NCBI RefSeq assembly: GCF_026745355.1
Contig: NC_079208.1
Location: forward strand, 23,118,622-23,182,621
DNA length: 64,000 nt
Source of the DNA: Beta vulgaris subsp. vulgaris
Taxonomy: Eukaryota > Streptophyta > Magnoliopsida > Caryophyllales > Amaranthaceae
Reading direction: 5' to 3'
Shown: positions 10,469 to 20,715 of the stretch, piece after piece
Position numbering within the stretch: position 1 is the first letter of the stretch
Layout: each line of letters begins with the position of its first letter
Program-made: the position numbers and the translations under genes
Notes under the pieces: generated by a model
What the model saw: the letters and a program-made list of their open reading frames with translations, nothing else
What the model was told of the DNA's origin: nothing
The model's database searches: none

Positions 10469-12402
10469 ACCTACTCAATAACAAAACAAAAAAAATTAAT
10501 TAAATTTCACTTAACCCTAATTTTTATAAATTATACTTTAACAACTAAACTTCAAACACAATTAACACCCACACAATGTTACTTCTGCTAAATCCAAACC
10601 CCAATTACGAAAAAAATTAATTTATTAACTTCACCCTAACCATCAAATCCTAAGCGTCATCAACATTGAACAAACAAATCCAACAAAAAACAACTTAAAC
10701 TAGTTCCAAAAATCGCCTTTTTAAACAAGAAAGGAAAAAAAAACATTACTTTTTACTCATGTTACGCATAACAACCAAAAAGGTAACCAAAAAGTACTAA
10801 AAAGGAAAACAAAAGACATAAATGAAGATCTGTAAAAAAATGGAGTAAATGAACAACAATATACCTTCTTCAGAAGTCTCAATTACTCTTGGAAATTTTG
10901 GTGGTTTTGGAACTGGCCACATACTATGTTTATAAATGGTGTAAATGAAGAGCACAAGGGTGTGCAGTGATTTAAATAAGGACTAAGTGAGAAGGAAAAG
11001 AAATAAAGACAATGAAAGAAGACAGAGAAGACAGAGAGTTGATAATAAAACCCGCCAAATAAACCGCCTCAATAAAGTTAATCATTAGGTGGCGTTTCGT
11101 GTCGCACACGCGCCTAGGAATATGCACCAAACGGCGCATTTGACAAAAATTCACCATAAAATAACGTTCGTCCAATTTGAGTACTCTAACTGGAACTTTT
11201 GAAAGTTCAGTACCCTAACTAAAACTTTTTCCAAAGTTCGGTACCCTCATGTGCCCTTAACTCCAAGTGTTTCACATATTGTTGCGCCTTGATATGCAGC
11301 GATGCGAAACCGCAACAATAGGCCACTTAAAAACCGCAGCAAAAGGCAATTATTCTATTAGTGAAATAAATAACAAGTCGTTTCCTCTTTATAATTGCAA
11401 TCATAAAAGATCATATATCTAATAAAAATCCTTCAAAAATAGTCCTCCTTTAAAGAGAATAATAATACTTTTAAACTTAGCCATATAAAGGCATAAATAA
11501 AATACCTCGCACACGGGGTAACTTTTGGAAAATAATATTAATTCAAAAATACTCCTTTTTAAACATTTAAACATGAACGTAAAAATTATACTCCTTCTAA
11601 AATATTGGAATATAGATTTAAATATCAAACTTTATAATAATATTAAAGTAAAGACATGATTCAAAGTTTATAAATAAAATTCGTAAACATATAAACATGT
11701 TCATACAAAATACATGAAACTCATAAAAACATGCACTTCAATCCAAAAATATTTTCCTAAAATATGATACTACGCTTGTCAAATAATTATTAAGGACATA
11801 CACATACGCACACCTTGGAATTAAAAGACTACTAATGGAGAAGAGAAAGGGTAGGCCAAGGGGGAGAGAGAGTTTAAACTTGAGAAAGAGATATATTTCT
11901 CAAATTTGGTGTGAAGAAAATATGAGGAATGGAGACCCCTATTTATAGTAGTTGGATACGTAGAGTAGTAGTAAGATTAGGAAATGAAAGGATGGGTTTA
12001 AGGGAAAAGATAAACAAAACTAACTAAAATCTAACTCATTTTTACGATCACACAACTAAGATTGATGAAAAATATAATTTATCCTGTGATACATAAATCA
12101 TGAAGGTTAAAGAATATAAGAAGATAAACTAAAGAAAAAGATATACAAGTTGGGCAACTTAGCTCATTGGCGTGAGCTCTTGGCAGCAACGCATTTTAGT
12201 AAATCTTTGTAAAAATCTTTAAATTTTTTTAGTTTTGTTTTAAAGTTTTAAAAGTTAGTAAACTAAGGCCCAATACTTGTTTTGAGGTAAACTTTATTTT
12301 AAATACCCAGAAATCTTTCTAAAAAACCTCTTCTAAAAGTTTTTAAAATAAATAACAAGTCTTTCTAATAAATATTAACTTACTAAAATACGAAGTAATA
12401 CA

Positions 12403-12515
12403 GTAAGGGGGAAGGATAAGGGAAATCCCTACCCTCAAAGTGCCCCTGCTGCGAATTGAAACCTCATCCTCAAGGTTGGAAGGCACAATCATAACCACTA
12501 GGCCAAGCTTAGGTT
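12403..12515 (-). mobile_element. tRNA-derived SINE fragment
   Basis: On the minus strand the sequence contains AAGCTTGGCCTAGTGGTTAT, a Pol III A-box-like segment, and about 25 bases later GAGGTTTCAATTC, a B-box-like segment. Then come GGGGCACTTTGAGGG and GGGATTTCCC. This order and wording is that of plant tRNA-derived SINEs of the Au type. It abuts the end of the LTR at 12402. The left limit and any target duplication are unclear. Confidence 0.55.
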
Positions 12516-13750
12516 GGTAGTCGCAATCTATATGTGGGGATCCCCTATGTGGCAATATACATATTATATTATACGGATTGTGAGTGACTAAAGATTAATA
12601 ATACAAATTGCGAAGTTTTGTACGTTATTTGGACAAATACCAAAGGGCGATTATTGACGGTAATATTTTCAACAAGATAAATTTTATAGAGTATGTCTAA
12701 CTCGCTCACACGTGAACAAAACTGACAAACAGGTGCTTCATTTAACGCAAAGAAAAAAAAATCGGTATTTCACAAACTAACCCGAAAAACCTTAACCTAG
12801 TTCAAGAATGGCGGGAAAACATGATGAAATCGGAGCATATAGTTCAAATTTTCGAGAAAAACTACACTCGACATCAAATCTAATATTTTAGAATCACTTC
12901 ATGAACAAAAGAACAGATTCAGCAAACTCAATACATCGAGAAATTATTCCTTTGAACATAGAAGACAAATAATCGACAAATTTCATATAAAAGCATGAAT
13001 TTCTAGTTCTAAAAGGTTAGATTTGATCCACGTTGCTTAATCCGAACCACCAAAAAAAAAAAGATTAATAAGTTATTTCAAAGTTGATTAATATCATTTA
13101 ATGTTTGTTTTAATATACGAAGTATTAGCTGGATAATTAACATAAGTCAAATGACATGACATTAACTAAACCTTACGTAGGCACGAAAAAATGACATAGA
13201 ATAAAGATCTAATGACTTTTTTTTAATAAAGGGACAATAATATTACAATAATAATACAATAAATATATGACAAACTAAGTTAAATGATAGTCATAGCTAA
13301 AAATGATACGAAATATATTATAAATGACAAAATAATAAACGTGAATGACATGCAAAATAATGACACAACATGCAAAATAAGCACCATAAATGACATAGAT
13401 ACACATTAAAAATGACATGTAATAAAGAAATAATGACATAAACTACAGCACAAATGACATCTATTATACTAAAGATGACATTGAACAGGACAAAACTGAT
13501 ACAAGAAATTGAATATATCTGTAGTCAAATTAATCATTATTATAAATGACATTCAATCAAATAGATATAACATAAAGAAAATTTATAATGAGATGGAAAC
13601 TAACCGAAAGGACACTATAAATAAAAGGAATGTCAGGAACCTTAAATGGTTATAAAAGCTTTAAAAATAAAATATAACTAGTATGTTAAATGACACTAAT
13701 TTGACGAACAATGATATTCAACCAAATAATAAAGATGACGATTCAGTAAG
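12516..13750. other. AT-rich stretch without recognisable genes; dispersed AATGACAT motif
   Basis: No ORF or RNA gene is visible. From about 13140 to 13740 the words AATGACA and AATGACAT recur more than a dozen times at irregular spacing on the plus strand, separated by A-rich spacers. This looks like a decayed short tandem repeat or part of an unrecognised repetitive element. The stretch ends with GTAAG (13746-13750), the left target-site copy of the solo LTR. Confidence 0.4.
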
Positions 13751-13943
13751 TGTAACACCCCAAATTGCTCATTTTCAAATAAATAATTTTGTAAATAATA
13801 TTTGAGTAATTTAAGAGTATTACCGCCACGTGACTAACACGCTTTCGGCAACCAACTACTAACAGACAAATTAACTTGCAGCGGAAGACTTTAACCAAAA
13901 ATAATAATACTTCTTTATTAATAAAAGTAAATATTGTCTCAAT

Positions 13944-15240
13944 TAGGGGTGTTAACGAGCTGAACCGAGACCGAACATACCCAGGCTCGGCTCAGCTCGA
14001 GAATGAATGAGTTCGAGCTCGAAGCTCGTCGAGCCTAAAAAATTTAGGCTCGGCTCGAGCTCGAAATAAACAAAACCAGGCTCGGCTCGTGAAATTAAAA
14101 TTTTAAAAATTGAAAGAAAATTTAGCTTAACATTAATCAAGACTTTAGATATAGCCCAATGTTTTGCCAAACTTTTCATAAGTATGGATGTCAGGCTGAT
14201 TTTCATTAAATAATGCAAGCCCAACAACCATACATTCTACTCCTATCTATACCCCATATATAATACAAGAGGTCCCTTATTACTCTTGCTTTCTCCCCAA
14301 TGTGGGACTTTTCAAATCCCAACAAAGGAACTCACTTAAGCTCTATAGCAAGCAGTGAGAAAAAGAAGAGATGTGTGCTTTAGATTTTTCTATCATGCGC
14401 CTTTTATATTTGGAGATGTGAAGTTTTGCTTTTGCCTCACCGATGTGGGACTTATAAATCTTAACTAAATAAGCTCAACATTATGTTTTGTCAAACTCTT
14501 TATAAGTATGGATGTTAGGCTAATTTTCATTAAATATGACAAGCCTAACAACCATATATTGTTCTCCTATCTATGCATGCCCATATAATACAAAAGGTCC
14601 CTTGTTACTCTTGCTTCCTCCCCAATGTTGGACTTTCAAAATCCCAACAAACGAAACCACTTAGGCTCTACAACGGGGACCAAGAAGAGATGGGTGTAGT
14701 TGTTTTCCATATTATGCACATTTTATATTTGGAGATGTGAAGTTTTGCTTTTGCCTCACCGATGTGGAACTTATAGAACTGAACTAAATAACTCACAAAC
14801 ACTATGCATTATTCCTCATATTCCCAATATGGGTAGAAGAAAGGTGATAGAATTATATATAGTAAAAAAATTAATTTTATGCTAATCCAAGTTTCTAGGC
14901 TTTGCATATTTAATGATTGTCCAACATTATAAAATAAGACAAACCAAACAAGAATTATCATGAACTTAAAGGGTAATAAGATTATATATGGAAAAAAGGT
15001 TGGTGTTTACTTTTTCTATCGAGGTGGGATAATACTTTTTTACATAAAGCCTATCTAAAACATTTTACGAACGTGTTTGCGAACTTTCGAGCCGAACTCT
15101 ACTAGGCTCAGGCTCGGCTCGCTAAGGTCACGAGCCGATCTCGAACTCGAGTCGAGCCCTACAGAGCCGAGCTTTGACTGAGCTTCAACCGAGCCGAGTT
15201 CGAACAGTTTGCGAGCCACCTTGGCTCATTAACACCCCTA
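13944..15240. mobile_element. Non-autonomous hAT element
   Basis: The ends are TAGGGGTGTTAACGAGC and, complemented, TAGGGGTGTTAATGAGCC. An exact 8-base duplication GTCTCAAT flanks it (13936-13943 and 15241-15248), which is the hAT signature. Subterminal DNA is rich in GAGCTCGA, GGCTCGGCTCG and related motifs on both sides, likely transposase-binding repeats. The interior contains a tandem duplication (14159-14800) and no transposase. Confidence 0.9.
14159..14800 (+). repeat. Tandem duplication inside the hAT element
   Basis: Two head-to-tail copies of about 320 bases start with ATGTTTTG at 14159 and 14483. They share ATAAGTATGGATGT, TTTTCATTAAATA, TATATTTGGAGATGTGAAG and TTTTGCCTCACCGATGTGG. 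They differ by scattered substitutions and small indels, so the duplication is not recent. Confidence 0.8.
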
Positions 15241-15687
15241 GTCTCAATACTCAATATAAGTAAAACACCCTAATCTAGGTAAAGATCCCCTTCCTAGTAT
15301 GCTCCCATGCACATAAAAACTTTACCTCTAAAACTGATTACCAAAAAGTTAAACAGGAAAAAGCCAAATAGGAAAAATAAAATATGTATCATTATAAAAC
15401 TGAGTACGAAATGTACTAGATAATTAACACATGCGTTAGTTCGCAACATTTTTCATATCGAAAACTCCATCACTAATAATTCAAGAATAACTCATTGGTA
15501 AACTATTTTTAAACACTTTTTTAATAATTCCAGAATAACCTTTTAGGAACAAACTCTTTCCAAACACTTGAATAATAATTCAAGAGGAATGAGAGTCTAG
15601 AGAGAGAAAGTCTCTGTCATCTCTCTAGAATTGTTTCAGTTTTATTCCATTATTTTCTGGGTTTGAATCTCGGCATAAGCTGGCGCA

Positions 15688-17032
15688 ATGGCAAAAGGTT
15701 TGAAGAGAGGAAATGGTGGGAAGATAAACCGGAAGCCCTAGTCTGAAGATGCTAGGAAAATGAAAAATGTGAAAGAGCTGCAAAAACTTCAAGCTTTGAG
15801 CTGGACGTTGGAGGAAGAACATGGTGCTTCTCAGGCATAATTGGAGACGGAGTTATCAAGAATCAGGATAGAGCTAATTTCGAGGCTGCTAGAGTGTGAT
15901 TGTCTGATTTGGTTGCTTCTGTGCATAGTCCTCAGCGACAATCGGGGTCTTTGCCGGTGAATCCTTCTCCGCCCCCTATGCAACATCTGAAGAGTAATAT
16001 AGGTAATGCTTGGAGTAAATCTCTATTTGGTCATCTTAGGGATGAAGGAATTTATTTGACAAACACTGTTGCTAGTGAACGTCTGGTAGAACAAAGATGT
16101 TAGAAATTACTGATGAAGATGTTAATCCTGAAATAGAATATTGGCAATCTGCTCTTGTTTGTTATATCTTGGGGGTTAAACCTCCTTACATGATTATTGA
16201 TGGATTTATTAGACGAGTTTGGAGAGCGTATGGGGTTGAGAAGGTTGCTATGTTGGCTAATGACAGTTTTGTAGTGCGATTTCGGTCTGTGGATGAGAAA
16301 ACGAAAGCTATCAATGCTGGACCTATATTGTTTGATCGCAAACCTGTGATAATAAAAAACTGGACACCTGAATTGGATATATTGAATATTGATGTGAAAA
16401 TGGTGCCTACCTGGATTAGCTTTCCTAGATTACCTTTTAAATATTGGGGGCAAACGCCTCTGCATAAGCTTGCTGGGAAAATTGGTACACCTATTCGTAT
16501 AGATCGTGCAACAGCACAGAAAGACATTCTTGAGTATGCAAGGATTCTTGTGGAGGTTAGAATGGATCAGGAATTTCCCTCTGAAATTGAATTCAATGAG
16601 AAAGGTGAAATACAGACTCGGATTGTCAAATGTGAATAGAAGCCTATCTTATGTGAGGATTATAAAGGTATAGGCCACACAAAGGAGGAATGTAGACAGA
16701 AGAGATTTGATGTACCTATTCGAAAATTGAGACCTAAGCAAGAGTGGGTGCCAAAGAAGACTATGGTGCCTGCAGGAGGTGAAACGAGAGGTGAAGTAGG
16801 AATTCAAGCTGAAGTTCAAGAGGTTCAAGACTCTAAGAGGTTGTAACCTATTGCAGAAGAGAGTAATGAGGAAGTGCAGGAGAAGGAGCAAAGTGCAGAG
16901 CCATGTACTTCTATTATTATAGGAGTGCAGAATGATGCCAATGGAACTAAAAAGTTGGATGAAGGAACAAGTTCTGGCAATGTTGGAGATGTAGTGAAGA
17001 ATGGGATTGGAGTGATTATCCCTAATGGATAA
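15688..17032 (+). pseudogene. LINE ORF1 (DUF4283 / zinc-knuckle nucleic-acid-binding protein)
   Basis: I place the start at the ATG at 15688 (MAKGLKRGNGGK). The frame is broken by a TAG after about 17 codons, later stops and shifts, and resumes in the main frame at 16097. Residues from there match the plant retrotransposon DUF4283 fold (EYWQSALVCYILG, VWRAYGVEKVAML, FDRKPVIIKNWTPE, VPTWISFPRLP, GTPIRIDRATAQK). A knuckle-like CEDYKGIGHTKEEC follows, with the second Cys of CCHC replaced by Tyr. In-frame stops lie at 16637 and 16844. The same frame continues in a Glu/Gln-rich tail to a TAA at 17030-17032. The last codons overlap the ORF2 start in ATGGATAA. Confidence 0.85.
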
Positions 17033-20000
17033 TCTGGGATTCTGGAACATAAGAGGGTTCAATAGTCCTAATAAATTTGGTGATGTTAAGAAATTCTTAG
17101 ATCATCATTCTGTAGGATTATTTGGCCTGTTGGAAACTAGGGGAAGAAGTGGGAATTTTCCAAAAGTTTTTGCTAGATTTGGAGGTGCTTGGAGTATTGC
17201 TACTAATTATTCTTATCATAAAAGAGGGAGGGTGTGGCTTCTTTGGCTCCCTACTAAGTATACTGTGAACATAATTGAGTGCTCAACTCAATTTATTCAT
17301 AGTGAAGTGACTCATATTAGTACTGGCCAGAAGTGGTGGGTTACCATGGTATATGGTTTCAATGAGGCTAGGGATAAAGCTCAACTGTGGGAGGATATTG
17401 TGAGACTGAGTAGGCAGATAAATGGAGCTTGGGTGGTCCGTGGTGACTTCAATAATGTGTTGCATTGGAATGAAAGATTAGGGTCAAATATAACTCTTGA
17501 TGAAGTTGCAGAGATTAGGTTGTGTCTTAGAAGGGCTAAACTGCAGGAGCACACAACATCTGACCCATTCTATACTTGGTCTAATAAACAAGATGGCCTA
17601 GTGTTCTTAAGAATCGATAGGGTTGTGATGAATGATCATTGGATGGAAAAAATGATTGAGGCAAAGACCATCTTCTTTCCAGAGAGCATCTCAGATCGAT
17701 GTCCTTGTATAGTGAGAATGAGTGGCCGGAATATTTCTAAACCTAAACCCTTTAGGTTTTTTAATATGTGGACTCAAGTAGATAGTTTTTTGCATAAAGC
17801 TCAAGATGTGTGGCATCAAGATGTCCAGGGGGTGTCAATGATTAAAGTAGTTTCCAAGTTGAAGATATTGAAGAATACTTTAAAGGAGCTTAACAGGGAA
17901 AGATTCTTTGACATTGAGAAGCAAGCAGATGTTGCATATCAAAAGATGTTGAGGACCCATGAATATGTACACCAAGATCCTTATAATATTGAGTTGTTTG
18001 GATTGGAAGAGGAGGCAAGGAAGGAGTATGTAGAGCTAAATAAAGCAAGGCTTAGCTTTCTACATCAGAAAGCAAAGCAAGAGTGGCTTAAGCAAGGTGA
18101 CTCGAACACGGGGTATGTTCATTCTTGCCTTAAGCAAAAAAGATGCCAAAATAGAATTTGCAGAGTGAGAAATAGTGCTGGAGAATAGAAGGAGAAGAGT
18201 GGTGATATTGAGCATGCCTTCTTGGAGTTTTATCAGAATCTCTTGGGTACTACTAAGCCTGCAATAGCTAAAGTGAGTAGTACAATAATTAGTGAGGGTG
18301 TTGTGTTAGATGAAAATCAACAGCTAGCATTGTCTCTCCCATTTACCGGGGAGGATGTTAAAGCTGCATTACTTAGTATTGAAGATACTAAGGCACCTGG
18401 ACCAGATGGGTATACCAGTAACTTTTCAAGAAATTATGAGAGTGTGTTGGAGTTGATATCATAGCAACTGTGCTCAATTTCTTTTAAACTGGTAAGATCC
18501 TTAAACAAATTAATTCCATTACACTTTGTCTTATTCTTAAAATTGAGCAACCTGTTGATGTGTCGCAATTTAGGCCAATTGCTTGTTGCAATGTCATTTA
18601 CAAGATCATATCTAAAATGCTCTGTAGTAGATCGAAGGAGGTACTGCCAAGTTTTATTGATCAAGTGCAGAGTGCGTTTGTTGCTAATAGGGTCATTGTT
18701 CATAATATTTTTATTTGTCAAGATATGATGAAGAATTATCATAGGAAGTCCTTGCCTGCAAGATGTACTGTTAAGGTGAACTTGAAAAAACCATATGACT
18801 CTCTGAATTGGGAATTTATTAGGGAGCTTATGGTTGCACTGAAGTTCCCTTAGAAATTTGTGGAGTGGATTATGATCTGTATTACCACTACTTCTTACTC
18901 ACTAAGCATAAATGGTGCCTTATGTGGATTCTTCCAGGGGAAGAGAGGGATTAGACAAGGAGACCCCATCTCTCCTTTGATCTTTGTGCTTGCTACTCGT
19001 ATAATGAAGAAAATGAGTCAGAGAGCTGCTTTTAAATTCCATCATAGATGTGAACAGCTCAAGATCAATCATCTTATATTTACCGATGATTTGATGATCT
19101 TTAGCAAAGGTGATATTAATTCTGTGGTGTTGATTGTGAGGGCTTTAAAAGCCTTTGCAAATGTCTCAGGCTTGGAAGCTCGCCATGAAAAAACAGCCAT
19201 CTATTTTGGCAATGTTTAGATGGAAGATCAAAGTAGAATTCTACAGATCACTGGTTACAAGAAGGGAAACTTTCCTTTTAGATACTTGGGTGTCCCCATC
19301 ACATCCAAGAGGATATCTAGGGCAGATTGTGATATCCTAGTGCAGAAAATTATGAAGAGAATCATGTGCTGGAGTTCTAGACACATTTCATATGCAGCTA
19401 GAACTACCTTTGTTAATGCAGTACTATTGAGTGTGCATACATATTGGGCTCAAGGTTTTCTTTTACCTAAGAGTGTATCGAGGATAACACAAGTGTGTCG
19501 AGCTTTTTTGTGGGAAGGCAGGACTTTTTTGCACAAATCCCCTCTTGTTGCATGTGAGTGGGTGTGTAAACCTAAGACGTTTGGTGGGCTTGGTGTAATT
19601 AATTGTCTGGTATGGAATGTTGCTGCTCTTGGCAAGTTTATTTGGCAGATTGCACAAAAGCAGGATCTTCTCTGGATTAAATGGATCCATAGTGTGTACT
19701 TGTGCAATGAAGAGTGGTGGGAGTATGAGGCTCCTGGGAATGCAAGTTGGGTGTGGAAGAGTTTGTGTAAAGTTAAAAATGTGTTTAAGGGGGCGTACAC
19801 TGATAATTTGTGGCTGAATGGGACCTCTCAATACTCAACAAGATAAGGATATAAGTGGTTGTAAGGGCCTCAAGAAATAGTTCCTTGGTACTTTTGGGTC
19901 TGGAGTCCTTTGAACTTACCTAAACACTCCTTTATTGTGTGGTTGACTGCACTTGGTAAGCTGCGTACTAGAAGTGTATTAGCTAAGGCAGGTTTATGCT

Positions 20001-20381
20001 CAGATGTGAGTTGTTTATTATGCAACTCAGGAGAAGATTCATGTCAACATCTCTTTTTTAAGTGCTCTTGTAGTGCTATAATCTGCCAGGAGGTCATGAC
20101 TTGGATTGGGATTAGTCTCGAATCAACAAAACTTGTATGTTGCTTGGAGGAAATGGAGCAGAAGATTTAAAAGCAGGAAGCGCCAACGAGTGTGCTATTC
20201 AGTGATTGCAGCTTTAGTATATCACATATGGAGGGCGAGGAATTATGCCTACTGGAATGATGTTGTGCCCAGACCTGCTATTATCAGTAGGAACATTAAG
20301 CTGGATGTTTGTGGTAGGATTAAAAGTTCAGTAGATGTGCAATGGAATGAGAGGATAGTAGTTGGTTTCAACAACTTGTAA
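17025..20381 (+). pseudogene. LINE ORF2: endonuclease, reverse transcriptase, zinc-binding C-terminus
   Basis: ORF2 opens at 17025 (MDNLGFWNIRGF). The N-terminal endonuclease domain shows WNIRG, LLETRG, VRGDFNNVL and a late ISDRCP where functional copies have SDH. Stops at 18186 and 18462 and a frameshift between 18464 and 18560 interrupt the path into RT. The RT domain shows TKAPGPDGY, FRPIACCNVIYKIISKML, GIRQGDPISPLIF and LIFTDDLMIF, where the active-site FADD is FTDD. Further stops are at 18851, 19217 and 19844. A zf-RVT-like end follows (LPKHSFIVWLTALGKLRTR, CLLCNSGEDSCQHLFFKC), then one more shift near 20160. The product would reverse-transcribe LINE RNA at nicked target DNA. This copy cannot. 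Confidence 0.92.
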
Positions 20382-20715
20382 TTAGTATAAATTAGAGCTG
20401 GTAGGCTGTAGTTGTTGTTTGAGTAGTTTGTTGCAGGATGGCTGGTTGATGTAGCTCAGGTTGTATGAAGGAACTTTAATGCTATTTGGTGTATACTTAC
20501 ATTTTACCAAAAAAGAATTATAATTCAATAATAAGCTTTTAAGAACAAATTCTTTCGAGACAACTTGGATTAAAAATAATCTTGAAAATAATTCCTCTTC
20601 TTATTTCCCCTTCTATTTTGCTAAGTGTGTGTTGGTGCAAAATCAGTTGAATGACTTTGCAAATAAGTCAATGCACACCAAATAGTTAGATAATGAGCGC
20701 CACGGGAGTCTTAAT

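Larger units (their letters stand above)
7464..11363. mobile_element. CACTA-ended element 1, carrying a MULE-type transposase remnant
   Basis: The left end is CACTAGTAGAATAATTACTT. The complement of the right end is CACTAATAGAATAATTGCCT. Both are followed by TTGCTGYRG. A three-base AAA flanks each side (7461-7463 and 11364-11366), the size expected for CACTA elements, though AAA is low in information. Subterminal regions repeat ACCGCAACAA/TTGTTGCGGT in both orientations (7500-7690 and 11278-11345). Inside is a minus-strand transposase of the MuDR/MULE superfamily, not a TNP2-type protein, plus a small ORF and a MITE. No 9-base duplication typical of MULEs is seen at these ends. Confidence 0.75.
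6743..12402 (-). mobile_element. Right (5') LTR of the minus-strand element, split by a CACTA insertion
   Basis: The LTR begins on the plus strand with TGTAACACCCCCAAG at 6743 and ends with AATACA at 12402, so it has TG...CA termini. Removing the insertion 7464-11363 and its AAA duplicate leaves about 1.76 kb. Its inner part, 11793-12402, matches the left copy at about 2925-4024. The first bases resemble those of the solo LTRs at 13751 and 33415 (TGTAAYACCCC, then a GCAGCRGAA-type motif), so these may be related families. Confidence 0.75.
15585..20515 (+). mobile_element. Near full-length L1-type LINE
   Basis: The element has a 5' UTR, ORF1, an overlapping ORF2, a 3' UTR and a short A-rich end (ACCAAAAAAG). 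It splits the solo LTR. Imperfect flanking copies AATAATAATTCAAG (15571-15584) and AATTATAATTCAAT (20516-20529) fit a target-site duplication of about 14 bases. Domain order is DUF4283-type ORF1, endonuclease/exonuclease/phosphatase-type endonuclease, reverse transcriptase and a C-terminal zinc-binding RVT-associated region, as in plant L1 LINEs. Both ORFs carry stops and frameshifts, so the copy is dead. Confidence 0.92.

Noticed and set aside
13751..13943. First read as the start of an intact minus-strand LTR retrotransposon
   Set aside because: No internal region belongs to it. The single LTR continues after the insertions and ends at 56951 with the same GTAAG flank, so it is a solo LTR.
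19450..19831. Two overlapping minus-strand ORFs of about 120 codons
   Set aside because: They are antisense shadows of the LINE reverse transcriptase and have no domain of their own.
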